Part shown: positions 9,185 through 18,668 of the stretch, in pieces
Numbering within the stretch: position 1 is the stretch's first letter
Layout of the letters: the number at the start of each line of letters is the position of its first letter
Source of the DNA: Burkholderiaceae bacterium
GTDB lineage: Bacteria; Pseudomonadota; Gammaproteobacteria; Burkholderiales; Burkholderiaceae_B
Direction: 5' to 3'
NCBI GenBank assembly: GCA_004322135.1
Contig: SCSG01000030.1
Coordinates: 1 to 64,000 of the forward strand
DNA: 64,000 nucleotides
Notes under the pieces: generated by a model
What the model was told of the DNA's origin: nothing
What the model saw: only the letters and a program-made list of their open reading frames with translations
Databases searched by the model: none
Translations under genes and position numbers: made by a program

Positions 9185-11080
9185 TTGATCCCTGAGTCCT
9201 TTATTCAGGAATTACTCGCCCGGGTCGATGTGGCCGAAGTCGTCGGGCGATATGTACAGTTGCGCAAAGGCGGGGCCAATCTACTTGGCCTTTGCCCATT
9301 CCATAACGAAAAGAGCCCGTCTTTTACCGTCAGCCCCACCAAGCAGTTCTATCATTGCTTTGGATGCGGTGCTCATGGTACTGCCATTTCGTTTCTGATC
9401 GAACATACTGGTGCCAGTTTCCCCGAAGCGGTGCGCAATCTTGCCGCCTCGGCCGGCATGACGGTGCCCGAAGAAACCCGCAGCCCACGGCAGGTTGCCC
9501 AGTCCCGGCAGCACAAAGAAGAAATATCACGCCACCAGCAGATTCTGGACCTGGCGCAAAAGCACTACACGCGCGCGCTCAAGACGAGTGCGTCCGCAAT
9601 TCGCTACCTCAAGCAACGTGGGCTTGATGGTGAGATCGCCGCCCATTTCGGGTTGGGATGGTCCGGAACGGACCGCCGTGGTCTGGCTGCGGTCTTTCCC
9701 CAGTATGAAGATGTATTGCTGGTGGAATCCGGTTTGGTGATAGAGGCTGAAGACGGTCGTCGCTACGATCGGTTCCGTGAGCGCGTCATGTTCCCCATTC
9801 GCAATACGCGTGGGCACATCATTGGCTTTGGCGGAAGGATCATTGGCAAGGGCGAACCCAAGTATCTGAACTCCCCCGAGACGGCGCTGTTCTCGAAGGG
9901 GCACGAATTGTATGGTTTGTGGGAAGCGCGCAGCGCCATCCGGTCCGAAGGCTGCGTGCTGGTCGTGGAAGGGTATATGGATGTCGTGGGGCTGGCACAG
10001 CTTGGCATAGGCAATGCCGTAGCGACACTGGGCACTGCGACTACGCCATATCACGTGCAGAAGTTGCTGCGTACGAGCGACAAGATCGTTTTCAGCTTCG
10101 ATGGCGATAAGGCGGGCCGGCGGGCGGCGTGGCGGGCTTTGCAGACATGTCTGCCTTTGTTGCGGGACGACGCGTCCATTCGATTTTTGTTTTTGCCGCC
10201 CGAACACGATCCGGACTCTTACGTACGCGCGTATGGGGCAGCGGCGTTTCGCGCCACGCTTGCCGAAGCGGTGCCATTATCTCGTTTCATGCTGGATGAA
10301 TTGGCCTCGAGGCACCCCATGGAAGAGGCCGAAGGCCGGGCTGCCTGCGTGCATGAGGGCAAGCCGATGTTCGCCCTGATGCCCGAAGGTTCGCTGCGTG
10401 TTCAGATTGAACGGGAGTTTGCACGTCTTGTACAGTTGACTCCGGAAGAATTGGCGCAAGTGCCGGTTGCCGGGCCGGCTCGTGTGCCACACGAGGGTAA
10501 GTTGGCGGCACCGGGTCGGCAGCAAGGCTCTGAACGCGGCGAGCCACCCAGCTATCTGGACGAGGCCCCGCCCGATTTTGATCGGAATGCCGATCACGAG
10601 CCTGCACCTCAGCCGGGGCGCGGGGCGCCGCGGCATTCCGGTAGCCTGCGTCGGTCGCGGACCGTTACGCCTATGGCAAAGCGTTTATTGCGTCTGTTGC
10701 TTGCGCACCCGCAGTTGGTTTCTACCATGGGAGACCAACAGCTTGAAATATTGGAGCAGAGCCCCCAACTGATACTTGTACGGGATTTGATCGCACTGGC
10801 AAGCGCCAGCGGTGCGCACCATGTGGGTGCGTTGCTGCAGGCGGCTGAGCCGGGTTCCGAACTTGCCGTGCTGCTTGGCTCTTTAAGTGCCGAGCTGATC
10901 GGCCAGGACGATTTACCGGATCCCGTATCGGAATGGAATGATGCATTGAGCCGCATTGAACTGGATGCGATCAAGGCAGAGCAGTCGGCGTTGATACAAT
11001 CGGGCCTGCCCGATGAGGCGTCTCGCCAGCGATACCAGACGTTGACGCGGCGCCTGGCATTGATTCAGCGAGCCTCATAG
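9185..11080 (+). CDS. dnaG: DNA primase
   Basis: Synthesises RNA primers for replication. 631 residues. Zinc-binding CHC2 motif: C37-x2-H40 and C58-x2-C61 (LCPFHNEKSPSF, YHCFGCGAHG). RNA polymerase core with the Toprim motif VVEGYMDVVGL and the acidic FSFDGDKAGRRAA, then a variable Pro/Glu-rich linker (about 415-490) and a C-terminal helicase-binding helical domain. The start is TTG 9185 placed directly after the rpsU TGA, giving a zero-base junction; MIPESFIQELLARVD is the conserved N-terminus, so the TTG is credible. Such a weak start with no own ribosome site would keep primase levels low relative to S21. Confidence 0.95.
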   Translation: MIPESFIQELLARVDVAEVVGRYVQLRKGGANLLGLCPFHNEKSPSFTVSPTKQFYHCFGCGAHGTAISFLIEHTGASFPEAVRNLAASAGMTVPEETRSPRQVAQSRQHKEEISRHQQILDLAQKHYTRALKTSASAIRYLKQRGLDGEIAAHFGLGWSGTDRRGLAAVFPQYEDVLLVESGLVIEAEDGRRYDRFRERVMFPIRNTRGHIIGFGGRIIGKGEPKYLNSPETALFSKGHELYGLWEARSAIRSEGCVLVVEGYMDVVGLAQLGIGNAVATLGTATTPYHVQKLLRTSDKIVFSFDGDKAGRRAAWRALQTCLPLLRDDASIRFLFLPPEHDPDSYVRAYGAAAFRATLAEAVPLSRFMLDELASRHPMEEAEGRAACVHEGKPMFALMPEGSLRVQIEREFARLVQLTPEELAQVPVAGPARVPHEGKLAAPGRQQGSERGEPPSYLDEAPPDFDRNADHEPAPQPGRGAPRHSGSLRRSRTVTPMAKRLLRLLLAHPQLVSTMGDQQLEILEQSPQLILVRDLIALASASGAHHVGALLQAAEPGSELAVLLGSLSAELIGQDDLPDPVSEWNDALSRIELDAIKAEQSALIQSGLPDEASRQRYQTLTRRLALIQRAS

Positions 11081-11334
11081 TGTCAACTTGTTGTAAAATA
11101 GAACGTTTCACATGATGATAATGCAATTTGCGGCTATCAGCGGCATAATCAGCGCGCTTGGTCTTTGGCCAGGGCGCGGTTCGGTGCACGCTGCGGCGCA
11201 AGCAGAGCCAGGTATCGGCTAGGACGTGAACCCTTCATAGCCCTGCTATAGCCAGGGATTTATTGATCCACAGGGTTTGGCGCTTTACGTCGGTGCTTTG
11301 CGCTATGCATTGATTTTATTGTGACAAGTTAGTT

Positions 11335-11364
11335 TTGCCCCGCAACACTTGTTGGCGTTATAAC
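11335..11364 (+). promoter_or_regulatory. Possible promoter of rpoD
   Basis: TTGCCC (11335-11340) and TATAAC (11359-11364), spacer 18, 34 bases before rpoD. A second -10-like TAAAAT lies at 11094-11099 near the dnaG end. The rest of the 317-base gap 11081-11397 shows only a weak CCCTG/CAGGG hairpin (11241-11257) that could be a leftover operon attenuator. Confidence 0.35.
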
Positions 11365-11397
11365 TAATCAAGTGCTTTTGCGCTTACGGAAGCGACT

Positions 11398-13746
11398 ATG
11401 ACCAAAGCTATTGGTAAAACCTCCTTGGCAGCTCGGAGTGAAGCTGCGAAAAAGACTGTAACCAAGACGAGTGCCGCGGTGGTCAAAACTACCGCCAAGG
11501 CGGCAGCCAAGACTCAACGTGTCAAGGCCGATGTGGCCACCGGCGCCAAATCTTCAGCCAAAAAAGTAGTGGCTAAAAAGGTGTCCGTCAAGGCCCCCAG
11601 CGCTAAGGCGGCTGGAGCAAAGGCTGTCGGCGCCAAGACCCCCACCAGCACCAAAGCTGCAGTTGCCAGGTTGGCGGCGCAGGTCGAGGCCGGAGTTCAG
11701 GCGACTGCTCCCAAGAAGGCCAAGGCTGCTGGCCGTGGCGTGCCCAGCGGACGTCGCCCGGGCAGGCCCGCCAAGTCGGCAAATAATGACGCACCCAATT
11801 TCAACGATGACGATAATGACGTCGAGGTCGAAGTTATTCCGGACCTCAAACCGTTGCCCAAGCGCGGTGGCAAGCGCGGCAAAAGCGACAAGGATGTTCC
11901 TGCCCGCAGCCAGATGACTGCCGAAGAACAGGAAGCACGCCGCAACCGCTTGAAGGTACTCATCAAGCTGGGCAAAGATCGCGGCTACCTTACCTATGGC
12001 GAGATCAACGATCACCTGCCCGACGACTTGGTCGATGCAGAGGCCATCGACGGCATCATCAGCACCTTCAGCGATATGGGCGTTGCTGTCTATGATCAGG
12101 CGCCTGATGCCGAATCCCTTCTGCTCAACGACAACGCGCCCGTGGCGTCCAGCGACGACGACGTCGAAGACGAGGCCGAGGCCGCGCTGACTACGGTTGA
12201 TTCCGATTTCGGCCGCACCACCGATCCCGTACGCATGTATATGCGCGAGATGGGCACGGTAGAGCTGCTTACGCGCGAAGGTGAGATCGAAATTGCCAAG
12301 CGCATTGAAGACGGCCTCAAGCACATGGTCATGGCCATCGCGGCGTGTCCCACGACGGTCAATGAAATCCTTACACATATCCAGCAGGTACGTGACGGTC
12401 ACATGCAGATCGACGAGGTTGTCGATGGCCTGATTGACGAAGAAGGCGAAGAGTACGCTGGCGCGGGTGTATCGGTCGACAGCGACGAAAACGAGGACGG
12501 CCCTGCAGGGGGCATGAGCAGCAAGCAGCTCGAACACCTGCGTACGAAGTCACTGAAAAAATTCGAAGCGGTCGCACATTGGTTCGACAAGATGCGCAAG
12601 GCCTTCGAATCACAAGGCTATCAGGCGCGTGACTACATCGAGGCCCAGACGGCCATTCTGGACGAGCTCATGGGCATCCGCTTTACCGCCAAGATGGTGG
12701 AAAGGCTGGCTGATACGCTGCGTAACCAGGTGGCTGAAGTGCGCAAGATCGAGCGTGAAATTCTTCATATCTGCGTGGATCGCGCTGGGATGTCGCGCGC
12801 CTACTTCATCAAGGCATTCCCGGGCAACGAAGTCAACATGGATTGGGTGCTGCACGAAGTTTCTGCAGGTCATCCATACTCCGAGACACTCGAGCGCCAC
12901 GTGCCGGCCGTTCAGGAACTTCAGCAAAAGCTTATCGACCTGCAAACCAGCGTCGTGCTTCCCCTGAAGGACCTCAAGGACGTCAACAAGCGTATGGCCA
13001 CGGGCGAAGCGAAGGCCCGCAAGGCCAAGCGCGAAATGACTGAAGCCAATTTGCGTCTTGTCATTTCCATCGCCAAGAAGTACACCAATCGTGGCCTGCA
13101 GTTTCTCGATCTTATCCAGGAAGGCAATATCGGATTGATGAAGGCCGTGGACAAGTTCGAGTATCGCCGTGGCTACAAATTCTCCACGTACGCCACGTGG
13201 TGGATTCGTCAGGCCATTACGCGCTCCATCGCCGACCAGGCACGTACCATCCGCATCCCGGTGCACATGATCGAAACCATCAACAAGATGAATCGCATCA
13301 ATCGCCAGATTCTGCAGGAAACTGGTGCCGAACCTGATCCGGCCACGTTGGCGCAGAAAATGGATATGCCCGAGGATAAAGTTCGCAAGATCCTCAAGAT
13401 CGCCAAAGAGCCTATCTCTATGGAAACGCCTATTGGCGACGATGACGATTCCCATTTGGGGGACTTCATCGAGGATACCGGCACGTTGTCGCCGTCTGAA
13501 TGGGCTTTGCACGGCTCCATGCGTGACGTCGTCAAAGAAGTTCTCGATTCACTGACCCCACGCGAAGCCAAGGTGCTGCGCATGCGGTTCGGTATTGAAA
13601 TGAGCACCGATCAGACGCTCGAGGAAGTGGGCAAGCAGTTTGACGTGACACGTGAACGCATTCGCCAGATCGAGGCCAAGGCGTTGCGCAAGCTGCGGCA
13701 CCCCAGTCGGGCCGACAAGCTCAAAAGCTTCCTGGAAGGGCAGTAA
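11398..13746 (+). CDS. rpoD: RNA polymerase primary sigma factor RpoD (sigma70)
   Basis: Housekeeping sigma factor, 782 residues, longer than the E. coli protein (613). The first ~135 residues are a low-complexity Lys/Ala/Thr-rich tail with repeated AKA/KAA units resembling histone H1, then an acidic stretch, region 1.1 ([22 protein letters not shown]), region 1.2 ([11 protein letters not shown]), the non-conserved region, region 2 ([32 protein letters not shown]...[10 protein letters not shown]), region 3 and region 4 with its helix-turn-helix ([20 protein letters not shown]). Everything needed for promoter binding is intact. The basic tail is, to my knowledge, typical of Bordetella-like genera. 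Confidence 0.97.
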   Translation: MTKAIGKTSLAARSEAAKKTVTKTSAAVVKTTAKAAAKTQRVKADVATGAKSSAKKVVAKKVSVKAPSAKAAGAKAVGAKTPTSTKAAVARLAAQVEAGVQATAPKKAKAAGRGVPSGRRPGRPAKSANNDAPNFNDDDNDVEVEVIPDLKPLPKRGGKRGKSDKDVPARSQMTAEEQEARRNRLKVLIKLGKDRGYLTYGEINDHLPDDLVDAEAIDGIISTFSDMGVAVYDQAPDAESLLLNDNAPVASSDDDVEDEAEAALTTVDSDFGRTTDPVRMYMREMGTVELLTREGEIEIAKRIEDGLKHMVMAIAACPTTVNEILTHIQQVRDGHMQIDEVVDGLIDEEGEEYAGAGVSVDSDENEDGPAGGMSSKQLEHLRTKSLKKFEAVAHWFDKMRKAFESQGYQARDYIEAQTAILDELMGIRFTAKMVERLADTLRNQVAEVRKIEREILHICVDRAGMSRAYFIKAFPGNEVNMDWVLHEVSAGHPYSETLERHVPAVQELQQKLIDLQTSVVLPLKDLKDVNKRMATGEAKARKAKREMTEANLRLVISIAKKYTNRGLQFLDLIQEGNIGLMKAVDKFEYRRGYKFSTYATWWIRQAITRSIADQARTIRIPVHMIETINKMNRINRQILQETGAEPDPATLAQKMDMPEDKVRKILKIAKEPISMETPIGDDDDSHLGDFIEDTGTLSPSEWALHGSMRDVVKEVLDSLTPREAKVLRMRFGIEMSTDQTLEEVGKQFDVTRERIRQIEAKALRKLRHPSRADKLKSFLEGQ

Positions 13747-13765
13747 CGGGTCAAGCGTCCGCAGT

Positions 13766-13799
13766 GGGTGCCGTGTAGTACGGGCACCCGCCGGGTGCC
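13766..13799. terminator. Hairpin cluster between convergent rpoD and MFS gene
   Basis: Three alternating 7-mers: GGGTGCC (13766-13772), GGCACCC (13783-13789), GGGTGCC (13793-13799). The middle one can pair with either flank, giving two mutually exclusive hairpins with loops of 10 and 3 bases. No T-run follows on either strand, so it would be a weak or Rho-assisted shared terminator. Confidence 0.45.
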
Positions 13800-13804
13800 T
13801 GCGC

Positions 13805-15361
13805 TTAGATGCTGTCGCTCATGTCCGCGACAGGCACCTTTTCGCTGAGCGGCTTGGCGGGCACCAGAAAGCCAACGACAATGGAAAGGGCCGCCAGAAG
13901 CGTCGAGAGCAGGAATACATCCTTGAATGCCGCAGTGGCCGTTCCGAAAAGCTGAGCGCGTATGGCCGTATCCGGCGGCACGCCGACACTGCCGACCATC
14001 TGCCGAATGATGTCGGTGCCAGGGATTGCGGCGAAAGAAGCGGGTGCATGCGCCTGAAGCGCGGCAAACAGCACGGCTGTCAGTATGGCGACACCCATCG
14101 CGGCGCCCAGGGACCGGCTGAACGAGTTGATTGCCGTGACAATACCCAGATGGCGCTGTGGCACGGCATTTTGTGCTGCGACGGTCGAGGTGGGTAGTTG
14201 CAGTCCGATCGCCAACCCCACCACAGTAGTGATCACCACGTTCAGAAACGTCGCCTGCACGTCGACGAAAGCCATGAGAGCAATACTCAAGGGCGTAATG
14301 ACGGTGCCCACTATCTGAATCGGCTTGTAGGCGCCTGTGCGGACCATGATGCGGCCCGCTACGTATGCGCCTGTTGGTATGGCCAGCGACAGCGGGATGA
14401 GCTGGAAGGCGGCGCCGTCCGCGCCAGCGTTCGTCAGCATTTGCAGGCGAAGCGGGATCAGCACCGAAAGCGAAATGATCTGCAGGAAAGCAAGCAGCGC
14501 GATCAGGCACGACAGTGCCGCAATGGGGTTGCGTAGTATCGACAGCGGGATGATGGGCTCTTCGGTGCGTTGTTCCTGCCGGATGAACGCTGCTATGGTC
14601 ACGGCCGACATGGCGAACAGGAGAAGGTTATTGTGTTCCAGCCAAGGCACGCCCTGGCCGCTGCGGGTGAACGCAATAAGCAGTGGAGTTACCCCGACAA
14701 TGAGGAGCAGCGCTCCGAAGTAATCGATTGGTCGCTTGATGTGTGGTACCGGGAGGCGCGAAAGCGCCCGATATGAGATGAGCAGCGCGAAAGCGCCCAG
14801 TGGCAGATTGATCCAGAATACCCAGCGCCACGACAGAAATTCCGTCAGCAGGCCGCCGGCCAGGGGCCCCACCACACTTGCCACGGCGAATGCCACACTC
14901 AGGTAGCCCTGGTAGAGCCCACGTTCGCGGGGCGAGACGACGTCCGAGATGGCGGCTTGTGCGACAGAAATCAGGCCGCCACCGCCCACGCCCTGCAAGA
15001 TACGGCTGCTGACGAGCATGGGCATGCTGGTTGACAGGGCACACGCCGTCGAGGCAACCAGGAAGATGCCAATTGCGCTTGAAAGCATGACGCGTCGCCC
15101 GTATAGGTCACCCAACTTGCCATAAATGGGCGTGACCACCGCAACAGTAATGAGATAACCCGAAACGACCCACGCCAACAGGCCCACTCCATGCAGGTCG
15201 GCTGCCATCAGGGGCAGTGAAACCGAAACGATGGTCTGGTCCAGCGCTCCGAGCAGTATGGCCAGCATGAGCCCAATCACGATGGAGCGAACTTCTCGTG
15301 TCGAGAATGCGGAGTTGCCGGTGGGGCGCGGCAATACATCAGTGGAATGGGTGCTTGGCAT
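13805..15361 (-). CDS. MFS drug-resistance transporter, DHA2 (EmrB/QacA) family
   Basis: 518-residue integral membrane protein with about 14 predicted transmembrane helices, the hallmark of the 14-TMS proton-drug antiporters. Motif A-like GKLGDLYGRRVML after TM2, TM1 motif D-type LDQTIVSVSLPLMAADL, and the TM5 motif C-like AVASVVGPLAGGLL (antiporter motif) are visible. Expected role: efflux of hydrophobic compounds across the inner membrane. No adaptor (EmrA-like) gene is adjacent, so it may act alone. It converges on rpoD with only 58 bases between. A MarR regulator lies upstream on the same strand, 500 bases away, and may control it. Confidence 0.9.
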   Translation of the reverse strand: MPSTHSTDVLPRPTGNSAFSTREVRSIVIGLMLAILLGALDQTIVSVSLPLMAADLHGVGLLAWVVSGYLITVAVVTPIYGKLGDLYGRRVMLSSAIGIFLVASTACALSTSMPMLVSSRILQGVGGGGLISVAQAAISDVVSPRERGLYQGYLSVAFAVASVVGPLAGGLLTEFLSWRWVFWINLPLGAFALLISYRALSRLPVPHIKRPIDYFGALLLIVGVTPLLIAFTRSGQGVPWLEHNNLLLFAMSAVTIAAFIRQEQRTEEPIIPLSILRNPIAALSCLIALLAFLQIISLSVLIPLRLQMLTNAGADGAAFQLIPLSLAIPTGAYVAGRIMVRTGAYKPIQIVGTVITPLSIALMAFVDVQATFLNVVITTVVGLAIGLQLPTSTVAAQNAVPQRHLGIVTAINSFSRSLGAAMGVAILTAVLFAALQAHAPASFAAIPGTDIIRQMVGSVGVPPDTAIRAQLFGTATAAFKDVFLLSTLLAALSIVVGFLVPAKPLSEKVPVADMSDSI

Positions 15362-15659
15362 TTTCGTGCTTAATGTTTCGCGGTGGTCGCGACCCTGAAT
15401 GTTATACCAAGTTGATTAGGGATTACCCCTTGAGGCGGTGCCTGATCACGACAAATTATCACTTTACGAATAAATTGTTGTTTCGCATATGAAATTTAGG
15501 GGATGCCAGCGGGCTGGGATACACCTGTCGCGGTTGTGGATTGTGCGTTTCGCCCGCTTGTGTAGTCTGCCGCACATCACGTGGCTGGCGCCGGGCGCTG
15601 AACCGTTCTGGCGTGCGCTGCGAGCTCGACGATTGCAGCGGGGAGGATCCGGTTCTGGG

Positions 15660-15884
15660 TCAGGCGTGTTTCGCGGGCTTGCGCAGTGGGTCCAGCAAGG
15701 GCTTCAGGCCGTTGTGATCGATCTCTTGCATCAGTTCGAGAAGGCGGCCGATTTCGCCTTGGGGAAACCCGTTGCGGGCGAACCAGTTCAGATAGTGGCC
15801 AGGCAAGTCGGCCATGAGCCGCCCCTTGTACTTGCCGTAAGGCATGACGCGGGTTACGAGTAATTCCAGGTCGTCAGGCGTCAT
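15660..15884 (-). CDS. DUF3820 family protein
   Basis: 74-residue soluble protein containing the DUF3820 pattern: MPYGKYKGRLMADLPGHYLNWFARNGFPQGEIGRLL. The family is small and partly annotated as putative quorum-sensing-regulated factors; its molecular function is unknown. The start codon overlaps the end of the upstream MarR-family gene by 11 bases, so the two are translationally coupled. The 298 bases between it and the MFS gene contain no convincing gene or promoter. Confidence 0.8.
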   Translation of the reverse strand: MTPDDLELLVTRVMPYGKYKGRLMADLPGHYLNWFARNGFPQGEIGRLLELMQEIDHNGLKPLLDPLRKPAKHA

Positions 15885-16344
15885 GAGGCGCCTTCGAAAT
15901 GCCGCTGGCCATTTTGGCCAGAAGACGCTGCAGCGTCTTGCGCTCTTGCGGGCTGAAGTTGCTAAGCGTCCTTTCGATCATGGCGTGAGCACTTGGCCAC
16001 GCTTTTTCGTACTGCGCTTTTCCGTTGATTGTCAGGTGCACCCTCATCAGCCGGCTATCGGCGGGGTCGGTACGGCGCTTGACCAGCCTGCGTTGCTCCA
16101 TTTGGCTGATGACGCGGCTAAGCACGGGCTGGCGTACGACGATGGCCTTGGCAAGATGGCCAATTTTTTGGCCGTCTTTTTGGTACAGGTATTGCAAGAC
16201 ACGAAAGTGCGCGTAGGTCAGGTTTAGTTCGCGCAGGGTTGTGTCGCGCAGGTCCTGATCGAGCTGATAGATGATTGACGCCATCTGGAACGCAACGTTG
16301 CGTTCCAGTGTTGAATCGGGCATGGCGAACGCTTTCGTGGGCAT
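15874..16344 (-). CDS. MarR-family transcriptional regulator
   Basis: 156 residues with a winged helix-turn-helix: LNLTYAHFRVLQYLYQKDGQKIGHLAKAI followed by recognition helix VVRQPVLSRVISQMEQRRLVKRR and wing residues DPADSRLMRVHLT. MarR dimers usually repress a nearby transporter or catabolic gene and release DNA when a phenolic ligand binds. Neighbours fit either target: the DHA2 efflux pump downstream or the aromatic monooxygenase gene 100 bases upstream on the same strand. Two candidate starts, 16344 and 16323; neither has a clear ribosome site. Confidence 0.88.
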   Translation of the reverse strand: MPTKAFAMPDSTLERNVAFQMASIIYQLDQDLRDTTLRELNLTYAHFRVLQYLYQKDGQKIGHLAKAIVVRQPVLSRVISQMEQRRLVKRRTDPADSRLMRVHLTINGKAQYEKAWPSAHAMIERTLSNFSPQERKTLQRLLAKMASGISKAPHDA

Positions 16345-16446
16345 GCGTGAGAAGTCAAAAGGTTTGGAAGGACCCTGTCGTGTAAGTACGTCCGCGCCAA
16401 TCGAATGAGTAAGGCGGCTGGGTTTCGTGGTCGGGCAAATTATAGG

Positions 16447-17610
16447 TTAACTTGTCGTTGAAGCCGCAAATGTCTCGAAGCCGGTAGGGATATGGTTGGC
16501 GGCGCGAAAGATCTGGTTTGCTACCCATGGATTGGCCATGGCGCTTTTGATGACGGTAGCGCGGACATCGTCGGGCAAAAATGTGACTTCACCGTACAGC
16601 GTCGACCATTTTTGGCAGTGTTCGACAATCTCTCTTTCTTCCTGCTCCCATTTTTCGAGTGCATCGGGGATTTGCTGTTGTGTCGTGATGCCCCACAAGG
16701 CTGTAGCCAGTGCCAGGCCGTTTTGCATGGCCATCCCGCCACCTTGTCCGAGGTTGGGTGGTTGCGCATGCGCGGCATCGCCCAGGATGACGGTTCGACC
16801 GGATGACCAGGCTCGACATTTGATGACGCTGTACACACCCCAGGAAACTTCACGCCCGATGCGCTCGATCAGGTGGGCCCATTGAGGGAAAGCAGCGCTC
16901 CAGAGCCCCTTGTCGACGGTTGTGTTTTTTGCTTTGAGATCGGTGCTTGGGCAAGTCAGTGCCAGGTAGGTGACCCTGTCGTTGACGGGGGTAATCAACA
17001 GGCGGCGCGTACCGTTCCAGTTTTCGATGTATTTGCTGGCGTCAGCAGCCGGGATGTCGTCCTTCATCGCCGGAATCATGGTGCGCAGGGCGCCTTCCAG
17101 CGATTGCTCATGTACTTGTTCCAGTCCCAGCGCCTGGCGCACTTTTGACCAGACGCCGTCCGCGCCGATAGCCAGGTCGGCTCGAGCGGTGGCACCGGAC
17201 GAGAATTGCAGCTCGCCTCGCGGTGTGGCGCCAATTACTTCGGTGCCAGTCATGATGCGGGCGCCGGCATCCAGTGCGGCGTCGCGCAAGGACGCCAGCA
17301 GCTGACTTCTTTCGGTGGTGATCAGCCGTCGGCCAGCCGGGATGGCTGCCGATTCAATGATCTGGTTTTGATTGTCGCGTTGTTCAAAGTGTGTGCCCTG
17401 GAAAGCACCATCGGACGCTTTGTCGCATGCGCCCAGTGCTTCGAGTACCTTGAGTCCGTTTTCCCAGATATAAATGCCGGAACCGGTAGCACGTAGTTCG
17501 TTCTGTCTTTCGTAGACGGTAACGTCCCAGCCGGTTCTGGCCAATGCCGCGGCAGTGGCCAGTCCCCCCAGTCCGCCGCCGGCAATAATGGCGGTAAGTG
17601 CATTGCCCAT
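16447..17610 (-). CDS. FAD-dependent aromatic monooxygenase (salicylate-hydroxylase type)
   Basis: 387-residue group A flavoprotein hydroxylase. Dinucleotide-binding GGGLGGLATAAAL at the N-terminus, the DG motif IGADGVWSKVR, and the GD motif VILGDAAHAQPPNLGQGG are present, a combination typical of enzymes such as salicylate, 3-hydroxybenzoate 6- and 6-hydroxynicotinate 3-hydroxylases. It uses NAD(P)H and O2 to hydroxylate an aromatic ring, sometimes with decarboxylation. Start at 17610 (MGNALTAIIAGGG) has AGGA 9 bases upstream; the open frame extends further but lacks homology-like sequence. It is the last gene of an apparent MFS-dioxygenase-monooxygenase operon (19 bases from the preceding gene). 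The substrate is not known. Confidence 0.88.
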   Translation of the reverse strand: MGNALTAIIAGGGLGGLATAAALARTGWDVTVYERQNELRATGSGIYIWENGLKVLEALGACDKASDGAFQGTHFEQRDNQNQIIESAAIPAGRRLITTERSQLLASLRDAALDAGARIMTGTEVIGATPRGELQFSSGATARADLAIGADGVWSKVRQALGLEQVHEQSLEGALRTMIPAMKDDIPAADASKYIENWNGTRRLLITPVNDRVTYLALTCPSTDLKAKNTTVDKGLWSAAFPQWAHLIERIGREVSWGVYSVIKCRAWSSGRTVILGDAAHAQPPNLGQGGGMAMQNGLALATALWGITTQQQIPDALEKWEQEEREIVEHCQKWSTLYGEVTFLPDDVRATVIKSAMANPWVANQIFRAANHIPTGFETFAASTTS

Positions 17611-17629
17611 TGTATTGTCCTGATGTCGT

Positions 17630-18643
17630 TTAGACTGAAGCGGCCAGCGGCGTGTTACCGCGCCGGTCCAAAGAGATTTCGGCCCGCCGGGTGACATACC
17701 ACTCGCTTTGCAGTCCATCAATGTCCTTCAGCATGAAGGAGCGCTTCCATGGCAAATCGATATCCATGGTGATGTCCTGGTCGTCCTGTCTTAGCCGCGT
17801 GAGCGCCCCTTCGAGGTCATCCTGTGAGGCAAGTTCAAACGAAACGTGGTGAAACGCCGGCTCAGCACTTTCGACCAGCACCAGTGCGTGGCTGTAGTCG
17901 TCCAGTGAAGGTTTCAGGTACACCGAGCTACCGGTTTGCCGTACGACCTTCAGGCCGGCGATGTGCGTGTAAAAATCGGTCATGGCCTCCATCTTGTCTG
18001 TTTCCAGGACGGCGTGAGTGATGCGCTGCGGGTGGATGGGCGCGGACTCGACGTAGCGCAGGGCCGGGTTGGTCTCGTAGCGCCCTTCAGTGAAGGGCTC
18101 GGAGGCTTCCGGATCCCAGTGACTGGTGATGAGCTCCATGTCCCCCTTGAGCACGCTCCTCCAGTCCTTGACGGTATCGCAGTAGAACTCGTTGTAATTG
18201 CCATCTGGGTCGAACATGTACACACTGTGCGCTACCTGATGGTCAACGGTCATATCGATGGGAACGTTGTCCCGCTTCATTACGGCCCATGCCCGCACCA
18301 GGTCCGCTTCGTTTTCCAGCTCCCAGGCCAGGTGGTTCAGCCCCGGCTTCAAGCCCACGGAACCCGGTAGCTGCAGCAAGCCGTTGCGACCATAGCGGTC
18401 TACGCCTTTTGTGGTCTGCATCATGCCCAGATCGTGCGGCGTATGGCCGGTTCCCAAAAATGTGGCGATGAGATCCGGTTCGGTGAATTCGACATTCAGC
18501 CCGCACACCTGGTTGTAGAACCTTTCGGAGGCCTTCAGGTCGTTGACCCAGAGGTTTACGTGGCCCAGTCGGCGCGGGTTGAAATAAAGGGGTTGCGCGC
18601 CGGCACCCGCCGGCCGCACAGGTGTGACAGTGTTCTTTTCCAT
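17630..18643 (-). CDS. VOC-family extradiol-type dioxygenase
   Basis: 337 residues made of two vicinal-oxygen-chelate domains. Domain 1 shows possible metal ligands in GHVNLWV, GLNHLAWEL and NYNEFYCD; domain 2 in ITHAVLE, FHHVSFE and LQSEWYV. Extradiol (catechol 2,3- or biphenyldiol-type) dioxygenases place Fe(II) with His-His-Glu in the C-terminal domain; here both halves keep the pattern. It would open a catecholic ring made by the neighbouring monooxygenase. Start 18643 (MEKNTVTPV) is supported by AGAGGTG upstream. It lies 25 bases after the MFS gene and 19 bases before the monooxygenase gene. Ring-cleavage role is inferred from fold and context. Confidence 0.82.
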   Translation of the reverse strand: MEKNTVTPVRPAGAGAQPLYFNPRRLGHVNLWVNDLKASERFYNQVCGLNVEFTEPDLIATFLGTGHTPHDLGMMQTTKGVDRYGRNGLLQLPGSVGLKPGLNHLAWELENEADLVRAWAVMKRDNVPIDMTVDHQVAHSVYMFDPDGNYNEFYCDTVKDWRSVLKGDMELITSHWDPEASEPFTEGRYETNPALRYVESAPIHPQRITHAVLETDKMEAMTDFYTHIAGLKVVRQTGSSVYLKPSLDDYSHALVLVESAEPAFHHVSFELASQDDLEGALTRLRQDDQDITMDIDLPWKRSFMLKDIDGLQSEWYVTRRAEISLDRRGNTPLAASV

Positions 18644-18668
18644 AGAAAACACCTCTGTAATTATTTGG

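Noticed and set aside
12610-13512. 300-codon minus-strand frame opposite rpoD
   Set aside because: Shadow frame produced by high-GC codon bias; no domain features.
15489-15863. Plus-strand frame opposite the DUF3820 gene
   Set aside because: The minus-strand DUF3820 protein has clear family motifs and coupling to the MarR gene.
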